Positions 24,822 to 36,189 of a stretch of DNA of 64,000 nt are shown here, one piece after another. This DNA is from Amia ocellicauda (taxonomy: Eukaryota > Chordata > Actinopteri > Amiiformes > Amiidae): assembly GCF_036373705.1 (NCBI RefSeq), contig NC_089867.1, forward strand, positions 17,276,166-17,340,165, in the 5' to 3' direction. The position numbers and the translations under genes were made by a program. Numbering within the stretch: the first letter of the stretch is position 1; every line of letters starts with the position of its first letter. The notes beneath the pieces are model-generated. The model saw only the letters and a program-made list of their open reading frames with translations. It did no database searches and had not been told where the DNA came from.

Positions 24822-25042
24822 GCACCGCACAGCACCAGAAAGGCGAGGATAACCCAGACCGACAGTGGCCGTACGTAATGTGGAGGATAATTCACAGGCT
24901 TAGGTCCTGAACTCGCCGCCCACATAAGACGGGATGCACGCATTGCCTTCCCTGTGGTCATCCGTGACACCCACAACTGCACGACATCTTTCGCTCCCGG
25001 CCATCCGCAGGGCTCCTGTGTGCCCCGGCCATTGCAACGCAC
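24822..25042 (-). other. Unassigned exon-like ORF with membrane segment and consensus donor
   Basis: A 73-codon minus-strand frame from ATG 25042 runs to GCGGTGC followed at 24821 by the consensus donor GTAAGT, whose TAA closes the frame. Its C-terminal part, PPHYVRPLSVWVILAFLVLCG, has a 15-residue hydrophobic stretch like a signal anchor. Splicing to the KLHL17 exon at 15202 or 15193 meets TGA within a few codons, so it is not a KLHL17 N-terminus. It could be an alternative 5' UTR exon, the first exon of another transcript, or chance. I do not recognise the protein. Confidence 0.3.
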
Positions 25043-25089
25043 AGATGAAGTGCAGATGCAGCTACACGGGGGTTAAATCGTGAACTCAC

Positions 25090-25300
25090 CCGGCTTCTCC
25101 CCCGCCGCAGGATCAACGCCGATTTCTTCCGGCCGCTCGTTTTATCCAGCTTTTTACCTTGACTCTTTTCCCTGAGATCTCATTGGGATCTAGTGCTGGT
25201 CAAATAAAAAGCGGAGCTGGTTTAGATCCTGTCTGAAGAGGAGTCATGATCCCACGCCAGAACCAAAACACTGCTTCCCGTCTCCCAACGCTAGTGCAGG
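25090..25300 (-). other. KLHL17: Putative KLHL17 5' non-coding exon 1
   Basis: On the minus strand AAGCCGG is followed at 25089 by a strong donor GTGAGT, about 720 bases from the NOC2L start codon, where a head-to-head promoter would be expected. Two short ORFs start here (ATGACTCCTC.. and ATGAGATCTC..), and both stop quickly. The frame joining the KLHL17 coding frame is open for 30 codons back to a TGA at 25182-25180 but has no ATG. The upstream boundary is a guess. Confidence 0.35.
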
Positions 25301-25385
25301 AGAGACAGCGAACGATATGCTGTTTCTACTGCCCTCCCTGCTTATATTTGCAAGCTTTGAATCTTTAGCAACTATACTATTATAA

Positions 25386-25387
<2 letters not shown>

Positions 25388-25436
<49 letters not shown>
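25388..25436. repeat. (ATT)n microsatellite
   Basis: About 16 units of ATT/TTA in the intergenic promoter interval between KLHL17 and NOC2L. Confidence 0.9.
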
Positions 25437-25729
25437 GTATTGATCTTGATTTATGACAGTGATGTCATTTCAAATTTTCACTTTAAGCAATTTATTTGAG
25501 AGAATCAATGTTCGTCTTTTATAGACTGATTTATTTAGCTATACCTGCCTGATAGTTTTATGTTACTAACAATTCTGTTTATAATATATCCTGTAATTGC
25601 ACTAATAATTACAATACATGTTCAATTAGCAATACATCATTGTTTAAATATCTTTATATGACTTTGTTTGGGGTTTTTGATTTGCACCCTCCCGCCGACT
25701 CCTGTTCACTGAAAGTTCTGCCAACCGCT

Positions 25730-25806
25730 AGACTAATACAACGCCGGCCGGGCCCGGGAGCAGCGCTGCATTGTGGGAAGGGGTAGAGTCACGTTGTAAA
25801 TCCAGC
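25730..25806 (+). promoter_or_regulatory. NOC2L: NOC2L core promoter / 5' UTR region
   Basis: The GC-rich block CGCCGGCCGGGCCCGGG is followed by GCATTGTGGGAA (25768-25779). Its complement, TTCCCACAATGC, fits the ZNF143-type element often found at housekeeping TSSs. There is no TATA box at a suitable place. The ATG is at 25807. This is an inference from motif and position. Confidence 0.4.
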
Positions 25807-25829
25807 ATGGCAACTGCAGGCAGTAAACG
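25807..25829 (+). CDS. NOC2L: NOC2L exon 1 (start)
   Basis: ATGGCAACTGCAGGCAGTAA (MATAGSKR), donor GTAAGT at 25830, phase 2. It matches the human start MAAAGSRKR. The context CAGCATGG is an acceptable initiation site. Confidence 0.93.
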
Positions 25830-28800
25830 GTAAGTTTTTATGATTGAAACAAATCATGTTAAATGGAAATATGTTATCGTAAGGCTTGTTTAATTGTATT
25901 AGTATGATGGACGCAGGTTTCCTGCTTCGACGGACGCAAAAAGCACAGCGTTATACAGTCCAGATCTCGTATTTTACGCTGGGAACAGTGTTTTTCATAG
26001 CTGCCCGAGTGAGTAGCTAGTTGACTACTCGTGTTCATTGTAAAACATGTTTGTTACCTTTCTGCGTTGGGTGGTTCATGTTAACATAGTAGCTTTTATG
26101 TATATATGTGTGTTATACAATGTTTAAACGCAATGTTAAAAATACCTATAACGCCAGTCCCTTATTATCAGTCCTAGGCCCGTAGTATTTACAGAATAAA
26201 TACACAGCGAGTGTATGTAACACGAGGAGAAGCACTTTCTCAGTTAATAGTTGAAGATAATTGTCACTGCTGTCCTTTCTGCTGTAATCTCCATCTTTTC
26301 TACCAGTTCCCTTAAATTAAAGTCACTCAAGGGGATTTGCTGCCTTACTGTTAATTGGGAAATTGTGCTAGTTTATCTGCTCTGAGAGATCCTACTGCCA
26401 CATTGTTTATACAAACACTTCATTGGTGCTGACTTTCCCCATTATATTCTTAACGTTAAAGCAGTGTTTCTTGAAACTGAAATATACATATTGAAAACAG
26501 CAGGACTGTAAAATGCATGTACTTGTAGTCCTGCGTGATAAATCAGACTGGAGAGAATCAGTAGTGAAGGAGCTCAGGCATTAAAACATGACATCCTACT
26601 TGTGTTGTGTTGTGTTGTGTGATACTTTTAGCTCATGTAACCTGCATGCTGTTACTCAAAACATAACTGTATACATAGATACATACATACACACACATCT
26701 GTACATTCTGTATAAGCAGACAAACATAAATTGTCCATCTTCTGTTGTCTGAACAGATTACACATTGAGTGAGATTACTGTTATTTTAATATGCGTCCCC
26801 GGTGTTACTTTAAAAGACCAATCAAATCACCTTCCCGTGTTTCAGGAAACTGGAGGACCTGAGCGTGGACGAGTTCCTGGTCTCCGGTTTTGAGTCTGGG
26901 GATGACTGCGATTCTGACGAGGAGGTGGAGGAGACCACGGTCGGCCTGTATGGAACTGGCAAGAAGTCTGCAGGGGCTACCCAGGAGATGTAAGACATCT
27001 GGAGATTTACATTATGACATAACAAGAAAATCAGTTGTGTTGGGGGCAGATGTAGCTTTTGGAAGTTGCCTTGGGTGCTCTTGCCAGTGAAAAGCCTCAG
27101 TGTCCCTCCCTCAGTCTGACGTGCCGCACCTTGTGCTGAGATGTTTGTATCTATACTCCTCCTACAGAAGCTCCAAAAAGAAGGGCAAGGCTTCACAGCA
27201 CAAAGACCAGCTGACCAGGCTGAAGAACAAGGACCCCGAGTTCTACAAGTTCTTGGAGGACAACGACCAGACTCTGCTGAACTTTGACGACACGGACAGC
27301 TCGGAGGATGAGGAGGATAGTAAATACCACGAGCTGCCCAGCCACCTGGAGGTAGTACTTCACACCTTTTTTTTTTTTTTTTTTTTTTGCTGAGCTACAT
27401 CACACATATTAGCTCTGGTATTCTGTAATATACCATCACATATATCCCTCAAAATATACCATCATATATATATACCCCCCGTCACAGAATTATTACATTA
27501 TTAATCAGCTGAACCATAACATCAAATCCTCTGGTATTTCAAATCATTCCTTAGCAAATCGACAGAACTAAACCCTTGCCACTTTGCCTTTTGCAGGAGG
27601 CCAGTTCTGGTGATGATGATGAAGAAGCAGCAGCAGCAACGTCTGAAAAATCGAAGAAATCTCCCGACACGATCAAAGTGACGGAGAAGCTGGTGGAGGA
27701 ATGGAAGGCAGCTATGAAGGTAGAGGGAACAATGTCGTATATACAGAACACACACATGCATATATACAGTAACCCCATGACATACATGGAAGTGACACAG
27801 AACGCAAACGCATTCATTTTCATTGAGTTTCTGGGGAGATGGCAACTCTCACGCATCTCGTGTCAGACTCGTATTTTGCAAGCAGGTGTTGTTCCTGATA
27901 TTTTCACAATTAACTATAATGGTGGTATTTTTTAAAGGAACGCTTGCAATCCAATATGTGCGTCTCGCGAAAATTAAGGCAGAGTTGCCGTGTGCATAAG
28001 AACTGAATATTTTGTGAATACAGCTGTAACCTGACTGACCAGAGTGTGTTTTCTTTCTCAGTTTTAAGTAAATTATTAATTTAATTCCCATTCAACAATA
28101 GTTTGATGTGAGCTGCGATGCAAATGACTTAACATTAGTGTCCTTGTGGCAGTGTTTTCTCGTCATAGCGAAATATGAAATGTATTACACAATCTAGCTA
28201 TACCTAATTTATACAATCCACTTTAACTAAACTATTTGTTTTTCCAAACCACACTCAACTAGACTACCGGTCTACGCTAAATCAGATCAGAAACATACCT
28301 GTGCTTTCAAGTTCCAGTGACTTAAAGAAATTGTCTATAGGCAATAGTAGGCTATGTATGTAGATATATAATAATTTGTTTGTTTCGGTCCTCTTTCCTT
28401 TTCTGTCATTGCTAGCGTCTCAGAAGGATGTTTGACTTTTAGGTGTCTTAATATACCAGTTGTAGATTTGTGGTAGTTTAATTGCACTGCACATATTTTA
28501 TACTTAAAGGTGTTTTAATGTACTTATTTACTTATTTATATAGTACTTATTTACATGCAGTACTGACATTTTTAGTCATGGCACGTTCTAGTTTAGCCAA
28601 TCACAGACAAGAAATATCAAATTCCCTACAAGGAAACACTTAAATCACACATCGGATCTCAATGAACGAAATATATTAAAGATCAAAATCTATACTGTGC
28701 ATTGTGTAATTCGTTGAGAACTAAATGATGTAACAACGGTCAACGGAAACCAAAATCACCAACCGATTGAGGGCTGGATTCAAACTCACACCAAAAATCA

Positions 28801-29973
28801 AAGTAAACAATTGAAATCACAGGCTGTTCCAACTTGTGTGAATTTCATCACGGCAGCTCATAATGTGGCTCAGTAGTGTGTATGGCCCCCACGGGCCTGT
28901 ATGCACCGGACAACGTCTGGGCAAGCTCCTGATGAGATGGCGGATGGTGTCCTGGGGGATCTCCTCCCAGACCTGGATCAGGGCATCAATGAACTCCTGG
29001 ACAGTCTGTGGCGCTACTTGGCGGCGTCGGATGCACCGATACATAACGTCCCAAAGGATCTCGGTTGGATTCAGGTCTGGGGAACGTGAGGGCCAGTCAA
29101 TGGCATCAATGCCTTTGTCATCCAGGAACTGCCTACACACTCTGGCCACGTGAGGCCAGGCATTGTCCTGCACCAGGAGGAACCCAGGGCCCACTGCACC
29201 AGCGTAAGGTCTGACGATGGGTCTGAGGATTTCATCCCGGTACCTAACAGCAGTCAGGGTACCGTTGGCTAGCACGTGGAGGTCTGTGCGACCCTCCAAG
29301 GATATGCCTCCCCAGACCTTCACTGACCCACCGCCAAACCGGTCATGCTGGATAATGTTGCAGGCAGCATAACGTTCACCACGGCGTCTCTAGACTCTTT
29401 CATGTCTGTCACATGTGCTCAATGTGAACCTGCTCTCATCTGTGAAGAGAACGGAGCGCCAATGGCGGACGTGCCAATTCTGGTGTTCTCTGGCAAATGC
29501 CAATTGAGTTGCACAGTGCTGGGCTGTGAGCACAGGTCCCGTCTCTTGCTATCTCCTCCATGCTCTTAAGACTGTACTGGGAGACACAACAAAACGTTTT
29601 GCGATGGCACGTATGGATGTGCCATCCTGGAGGAACTGGACTGCCTGTGCAACCTGAATGGGCTGCAGGTACCACCTCATGCTACCAGTAGTGACAAGGA
29701 CACTAGCAAAACGCAAACCTGAGAAGAATCACTCAGGAAGGATAAGGAGAGAGCAATTGTCTGTGGCCACATCCTGCAGATCCATTCCCTTTCTTGGGGT
29801 TGTCTTGCTGTTGCCTCTCCAGTGCACCTGTTGTCACTTTCATTTGCACCTAAACAGGTGACATTGATTCACAATCGCTTAGGCTTCCTAGCTGGACAGA
29901 TTGATATCCCTGAAGTTTAATCAACTTAGTTTTATACTGTGATATTTATGTTTTCCCTTAATTTTTTTGAGCA

Positions 29974-30033
<60 letters not shown>

Positions 30034-33000
30034 CTATAATATATATACACACACATACACTGCTCAAAAAAAATGGAAAGGAGGAATTCTCTGTGAAACA
30101 ATGTAACCATTCTGACAGTGTTCTGGGCTAGCTGCGGAAATTTATGAAATCTGTATTTTCAAATACAAAATAGTGCTTTTAAATACCAAGCACATTCATC
30201 ATATAAGGTTTATTTTGATGTATTAATCTCTTAATTGTATAATTCTTATCAATATTCAACAAGTTTGGCCACCAAATTCCAGAAAAATGGCTTCTTCGGA
30301 GGGCCCCATATAAAGCAAAGTTTTGGGGTGACTTCTAAAAATGCTGCTGCACAGTGGCAGTACAAAGTCATACATAACTCAAGAACAAAAAATGTGATTG
30401 GATCCAAATTAAAAGTAAAATGCCAGTAACAGCTTTGTGCATTTGCTGTGAAACAGATCATCCTTCTAATATTTCCTGTCTTTTCTGTATTTCAAAATAA
30501 AAGAGCAAGTGGTCTTAATTGGGTCACTTCCCCTAGTCGAAATTTTGACTATTTGGTCTCATCCCTACTTTTTATTTTATAGTGCTTTGTATCTGTTAAG
30601 TCCTTAAATCACCCAGCATTGCTATATACAGCTCTGAGGAAGTTCTGTGTATCTGCTGCCCATGCAGTTGCCCTGTGCTGGATGTCTTTGTGTTTTGTAA
30701 GTGTCCTCTGCTCATGGGTTGTGCCCTGTGTCGTTGGTAACAGAAGGAGCTGAGCCCACGGCTGTTCCGGGAGATCACACAGGCTTTCAAGGCCGCTGTG
30801 GCGACGACCCAAGGGGAGGGAGAAGACCCAGGGCGCTACAGAGTGGAGGATAGTTCAGGTACCCTGACCCCTTACACCCTAATCTTGACCATATCAGCCT
30901 GTGTTTCTGTATATACAGCCGGGGTCCCCTGATACTGGGAACCTAGTCTTCATAGCGGGGCTACAACCATGCTGTGTGGCCCTTACATTGTCACCCCTGT
31001 GTGTGAGAGTGTGTGAGGTTGAACACAGTCTTGTTATATTAAAACGAATACCTCCAGAAAGGGAGCAGATTTGTGCCTCTCTTCTGCAACTGTGGTGTGA
31101 ATACTTGTGATTTGTGTTGTGCCCCATGAATATTTTAATCTGTCAGATTTGCATATTATGAGATGTTGGTGTGTTGTTTATTTTACTCATCGGTTTGTTA
31201 CTCCTTGTAACAGTGAGTTTTTAATCTCTTGGTTGCAGTGTTCAACGCCCTGGTGTCATTCTGCATCCAGGATCTGTTTCATGCCCTCCAGAAGATGCTC
31301 CAGCTCAAGCCAGGGAAAGACAAGAGAAAGTAAGCAACCCCACCTGTCTCTCTCCTCCTTTCTCCCCCTCTCCTCCCCACACCTCCGCTCTCTCCCTCAG
31401 CTCTGCCATTTTCATTTGCAATTGCTTTTATTTTAAAACCCTGCAGTGTTGCATCCTTTCGTATTGATAGCTTGTTAAAAAGAGCCCCCTGCTGGCTTTG
31501 TGCTGTAATGACATCGGTATTTTTTAATTGTAGCTCTAACATGTAATTTAGCAGACACTTTGTAAGCAACTAAACATGAACATACCATATACTAAATATA
31601 CACAAGAATGACAGCATAAAAACACAATAAGCTATAAATATGAATGCAGGCATTAATCGTGAGGTGCGAGAGAAGATCACAGTGGTCTGCAGATGTAATT
31701 CAGTAATCATAATGGTGTCCTCACACATTTTGCTGCTGGCACTGAGCAGGGATAGAGCGAGAGAGAGAAAGGACTGCTTAAAGAAGGAAAACTCAAGTGA
31801 GGGATTACAAGGGGGCTCAGACGTGATGTAAAACTGTGTCGCCTCTTTTCCAGGGTGGTGCTGCCCTCCTCCAGTCCCCGGTGGCAGAAGATGCAGGTTG
31901 ACATCAAGATGTATCTGGCTGGTCTCGTTCAGGTACAGAAGAGTTCAATCTTTTCCAGCCAAGTTTTGTTACATGGGACAACGAGGGACAGGAGGACAAA
32001 CACATGCGAAAACGCAGGGTGTAAAATATGAGTTGGGAAGTAAATTAGTTTTGCATGAATTAGAATTAGAATTGAGGCAACATTCTCTAAACCGTTAACA
32101 ATACTAAATCATTAAAGAAGACAAAACTAATACAATTATTTACATGGAAACCAAGCAAGAAGAGAACTGTAAGCTCGTATGTGTTTCAGGGTAAAATATT
32201 AAAATTAGTATTAGTTTGTGATTTATGAAGATGCTGTGAAACTGATGCCACACAAGAGCGTTTATATATGCTATATGCTACCAGAAGAGAAGGCCCTTTC
32301 AAAAAATATTAATTTTCCTTTGCAGCTCCTGTCCTGTTTAACAGCAGCCTCCGTCGTCATTGCAGTCCTCAAACACGCCAACCAAATGGTGCCTTACTAC
32401 CTGTGCCTTCCCAAGCAGTGCAGACACTTCTTAAAGGTGAGAAGGACGGGACGTAGCCGCCTCTGGACCAGTGCAGGGGACCTCTCCTCTGGTTAAGTGT
32501 AGGCCCCAGACTGGCACCAGCCTGCCCTGGTTTGTGTCTCAAGATTATTAATAAAGACTCACCGGGCATTTATTTATTATTTTCTGTAAATTATTAATTT
32601 GCATAAAGTGATTAATCCATCTGTTTTTCTTGCTCGCCTACTCTTAATCATGGCAGAAAACAGAAGGTAAATTCGATCTGTAGTCTTAAGGAGCCATCTT
32701 CATCTTCAGGAATAACAGTGATTTACTCTGGCTGCCAAATGTGTTTTGCGTTTCGTCACGTCTGGGTGGTTCTCTGTCTCTTGTGCCCTACCGTCCCCCC
32801 CTCAAAGCCGCCTCGTTTTTTAATTTTTTTTAGCAAATGATCAAGCAGTGGAGTACCGGGGAGGAGACCGTCAGAGTCCTGGCTTTCCTGGCACTCAATA
32901 AAATCTGCCGGCACAAACAGGACGCGTACCTCAACCCCATCCTTAAGGTACAGCACGGCGCCCATCAATGGTCTCATGTTGTGCTATGTTCATGCTTTTA

Positions 33001-36000
33001 CAATAGTTTGATACAAGAATAAATCATTGTGTCTTACATTCAAAGACACTCTATAGCTTGTTGCTATGAATACATTTTATTTATGTAATATGTTCATTTT
33101 TAGCCTTTTTCTATCCACTGCCGGCTGAAGGCCTTCCCAAGATGTTTCCTCCTGTTTCAATCCACGGCGTCTCTTCCTATCTTCTCTGTGCTGCTTTGTT
33201 ATTTTTCATTTCTTACAATCCATTCTATAGCTAATGTTTCCCCTCCACCTTTATCTGCTTTTCTTTGTACTTCTATGGATGTATGTATGAAAGTATATTT
33301 GATTTGTGTTTTCCAGCAAATGTACATCGCTTATGTGAAGAACTGTAAGTTCACCTCTCCCAACGTGCTGCCGATGATCAACTTCATGCAGAGGACGCTG
33401 ACGGAGATGTACTCCCTGGACACACAGGTCACCTACCAGCACGGCTTCATCTACATCCGGCAACTGGCCATTCACCTGAGGAACGCCATGACTATGAAGA
33501 AGAAGGTACAACGACGTCGAAGGCAGGCGATCCAAGTTTCATGGCCACACGTTTACCGCCAGATCGTAAACGGGGAGAATTCGATTAAAACATTGTAGCC
33601 GAGTTTGAATGCTTTGAGCCCCTAAATTTCTTGGTTCTCGGTGATTCCCACACTGGTTATATCCCCTACCACCACCGCCTTTTCCAAGCAACTACAGACT
33701 GCAAGTCGTAACCAAGCTTGGCGGCTCCTGTCTTCTCTAGCATCGTTGGGTTTTCAAAATGATATCTGAACCTGAAAACAAGAGGACTGTATTGAATGTG
33801 ATTTAGTTTCTTTTTGCCGATTCTTTCTTTCTTTCTCTCCGCTCTGCAGGAGACGTACCAGTCAGTGTATAACTGGCAGTACATCCACTGCCTGTATCTG
33901 TGGTGCCGGGTGCTGAGCACACTCCACCCCAGCGACGTCCTGCAGCCACTCATATACCCGCTGTGCCAGGTGACCGTAGGCTGTGTGAAGTAAGTGTGTT
34001 TCTGTATGTCTCTGAACCTGGGGAGTAAGGCTGAATAAGTCTCTTGGGTCTGTGATTCGCTTTGCCTCGTTTTCCCCCCACTCTGCTGATCACACGTAGT
34101 ATAGTCGTGCTTCAAACTGCAAGGGGCATTCACCAAGGCATTGTTGTCCTATGTCCTTGCCAGAATACAAACTAGTGATGAACAATAACAAGGCCCTTCA
34201 GGGTGTATCCATTGCTCATTGCGTGTGTTGTGTATTTTATGTTGATGTTCAGCATGCAAAGGGATACTATTGTGTGCATTTATGAACACAATCTTGATTG
34301 TTCCCATTTTACCATGTAATGAAGTTCATGTATAATGTTGTCTTTTTTAATTAAATGTTCCACTCATATGCATATTGCAATGGGTAGTAGGTTGTTATAT
34401 ATGTTAATAGTTCAACTTTTGGAATTAAATGTATATATCATTACTGAACTCATGCCATAAAGAAAGCTGAAATGAAAATTAGTATGACAAATAAGTCAAA
34501 CCTGATGTTACACAGGGATGCCAGCAGGTGTCAGTGTTGTCCAGTGCACTGCTGCTGCTTCACTGCAGTGAGCATGCATGGCACTCCTGGTGCTGTATGG
34601 TACAATATATTTTTCCCTTTTGTTTTCAAACAGACTGGTTCCCACTACCCGGTATTACCCTCTGCGCATGCACTGTGTCCGAGCCCTCACCCTGCTGTCT
34701 CAGAGCACCAAGACTTTTGTCCCAGTTGTACCCTTCCTGCTTGAGGTAAATCGCTATTATACACATCTATATTTTTCTCTTCAGTGCTTCTGTCTAATTA
34801 AGTGATTCCAATTGTCTGTTTGCCCTTTTATATTATCCTCAGCCCCATCCCCCCCCCAGCCCCTTGCCTCTCTAGTCACTTCAGTGTTCTGCGTTCTCTT
34901 GCCACTAATGCCTTCAGTCCCCGCTCCAGGGCCGTGGCCTGGACACGGGTGTACAGCACTGAAGGTTTGAGGGTGTCCTCGGGGTGACCTGCACCCTCTC
35001 TGCAGAGGTCAGCTGAGAGATTGGCGTTTAGTTGTCCGCCTGAGTTTGAGGGCCTGTTCTAAGTCAAGTACATTGTGTGCGTGATAAATGAGCAATCCGT
35101 CTAGATTTTATTGATTTATTTTTTAGAAGAGCCCTCTGTGGAGGGACTGCCACCCAGCCTGCCACCTCTCTATAACCGGCTGTGTTGCTGTTGTGGTTGG
35201 ACGCCGCAGAGAGAGGTGTCAGATTGGGCACGTTCTGTCTTGTGTTGTGTTCACAACCTCCGTATGCATCCTGGAACCTCGCAGTCGAACCCGTCCATTG
35301 ATGTAGAGGTTTAGTGGTATTTTTAGTCTGCCTGTGACAGGTGTTAATAGATGAGTTATTGAACAATATGAATAAATAAACAGTCCTGCTTGGCAAGGTG
35401 GGGAGACCTGGTCAGTAATAGTAGTAAGGTCATACAGAGATAGAGATACAGATATGTATTTGTATATTTATACTTCTGTGACGCTGTAACTCACATCCTT
35501 CTGTCTCAGAGCGGTGGGGCTGTGACCGCACACCATACGCATGACGAGAGGCTGAGTGCGAGTATAGCGAGTATACAGACGAGACGTTAAAAGAACCAAC
35601 CAAAAACAAAACGTGATTGGAAAATAAGTCGTTCTGAGAAAGAAATACAAATAAATAAATAATGTAGATTTTTTTTTTCCATGTGTACCTTGCATAGACC
35701 CTCACCTTTTAACAGGTGATGTGGAGGGCACAAACTGTCAACATTTTCCATGGCTTTCACAGAGCGCTATGTTTTGTCTTGCTGATAAGCAGCGCTGTGG
35801 TTGGAGCTGCCGTGAGAATAGCGCTGCAGAGGCGGCAGGCCCAGACCACCGGAAGGCAGCAGCACTGTGGGGAGCCCGGCTGCGTCGCAGCAGTGGTCAC
35901 TGGGTTGAGCGCAGCGCTGCCCTGACCAGACGGTGACAGAGCTGCGGTGAACGCCTGCTGTGAGCGCTATGTGCCGACCACATCCTGTCAGGCTCAGCCA

Positions 36001-36158
36001 GCTAGGGACAGGCGCCCCCCTGCTCCCCTCCTGTCGCTTCCCCTCCTACTCTCACCCTCTCCTCCCTCGCCACATGCGCCCCTCCCCAACAGACCCTCGC
36101 AGTCTGTTTGTGTCACTTTTGTTTTGTTTTTTGTTTTTCTTGTTCGCTACATTTCCTG

Positions 36159-36189
<31 letters not shown>

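Noticed and set aside
24822..25042. Assignment of the orphan ORF to the transmembrane form of agrin, which lies near this locus in mammals
   Set aside because: The residues do not match the agrin membrane-form N-terminus as I remember it, and the exon would have to splice across all of KLHL17.
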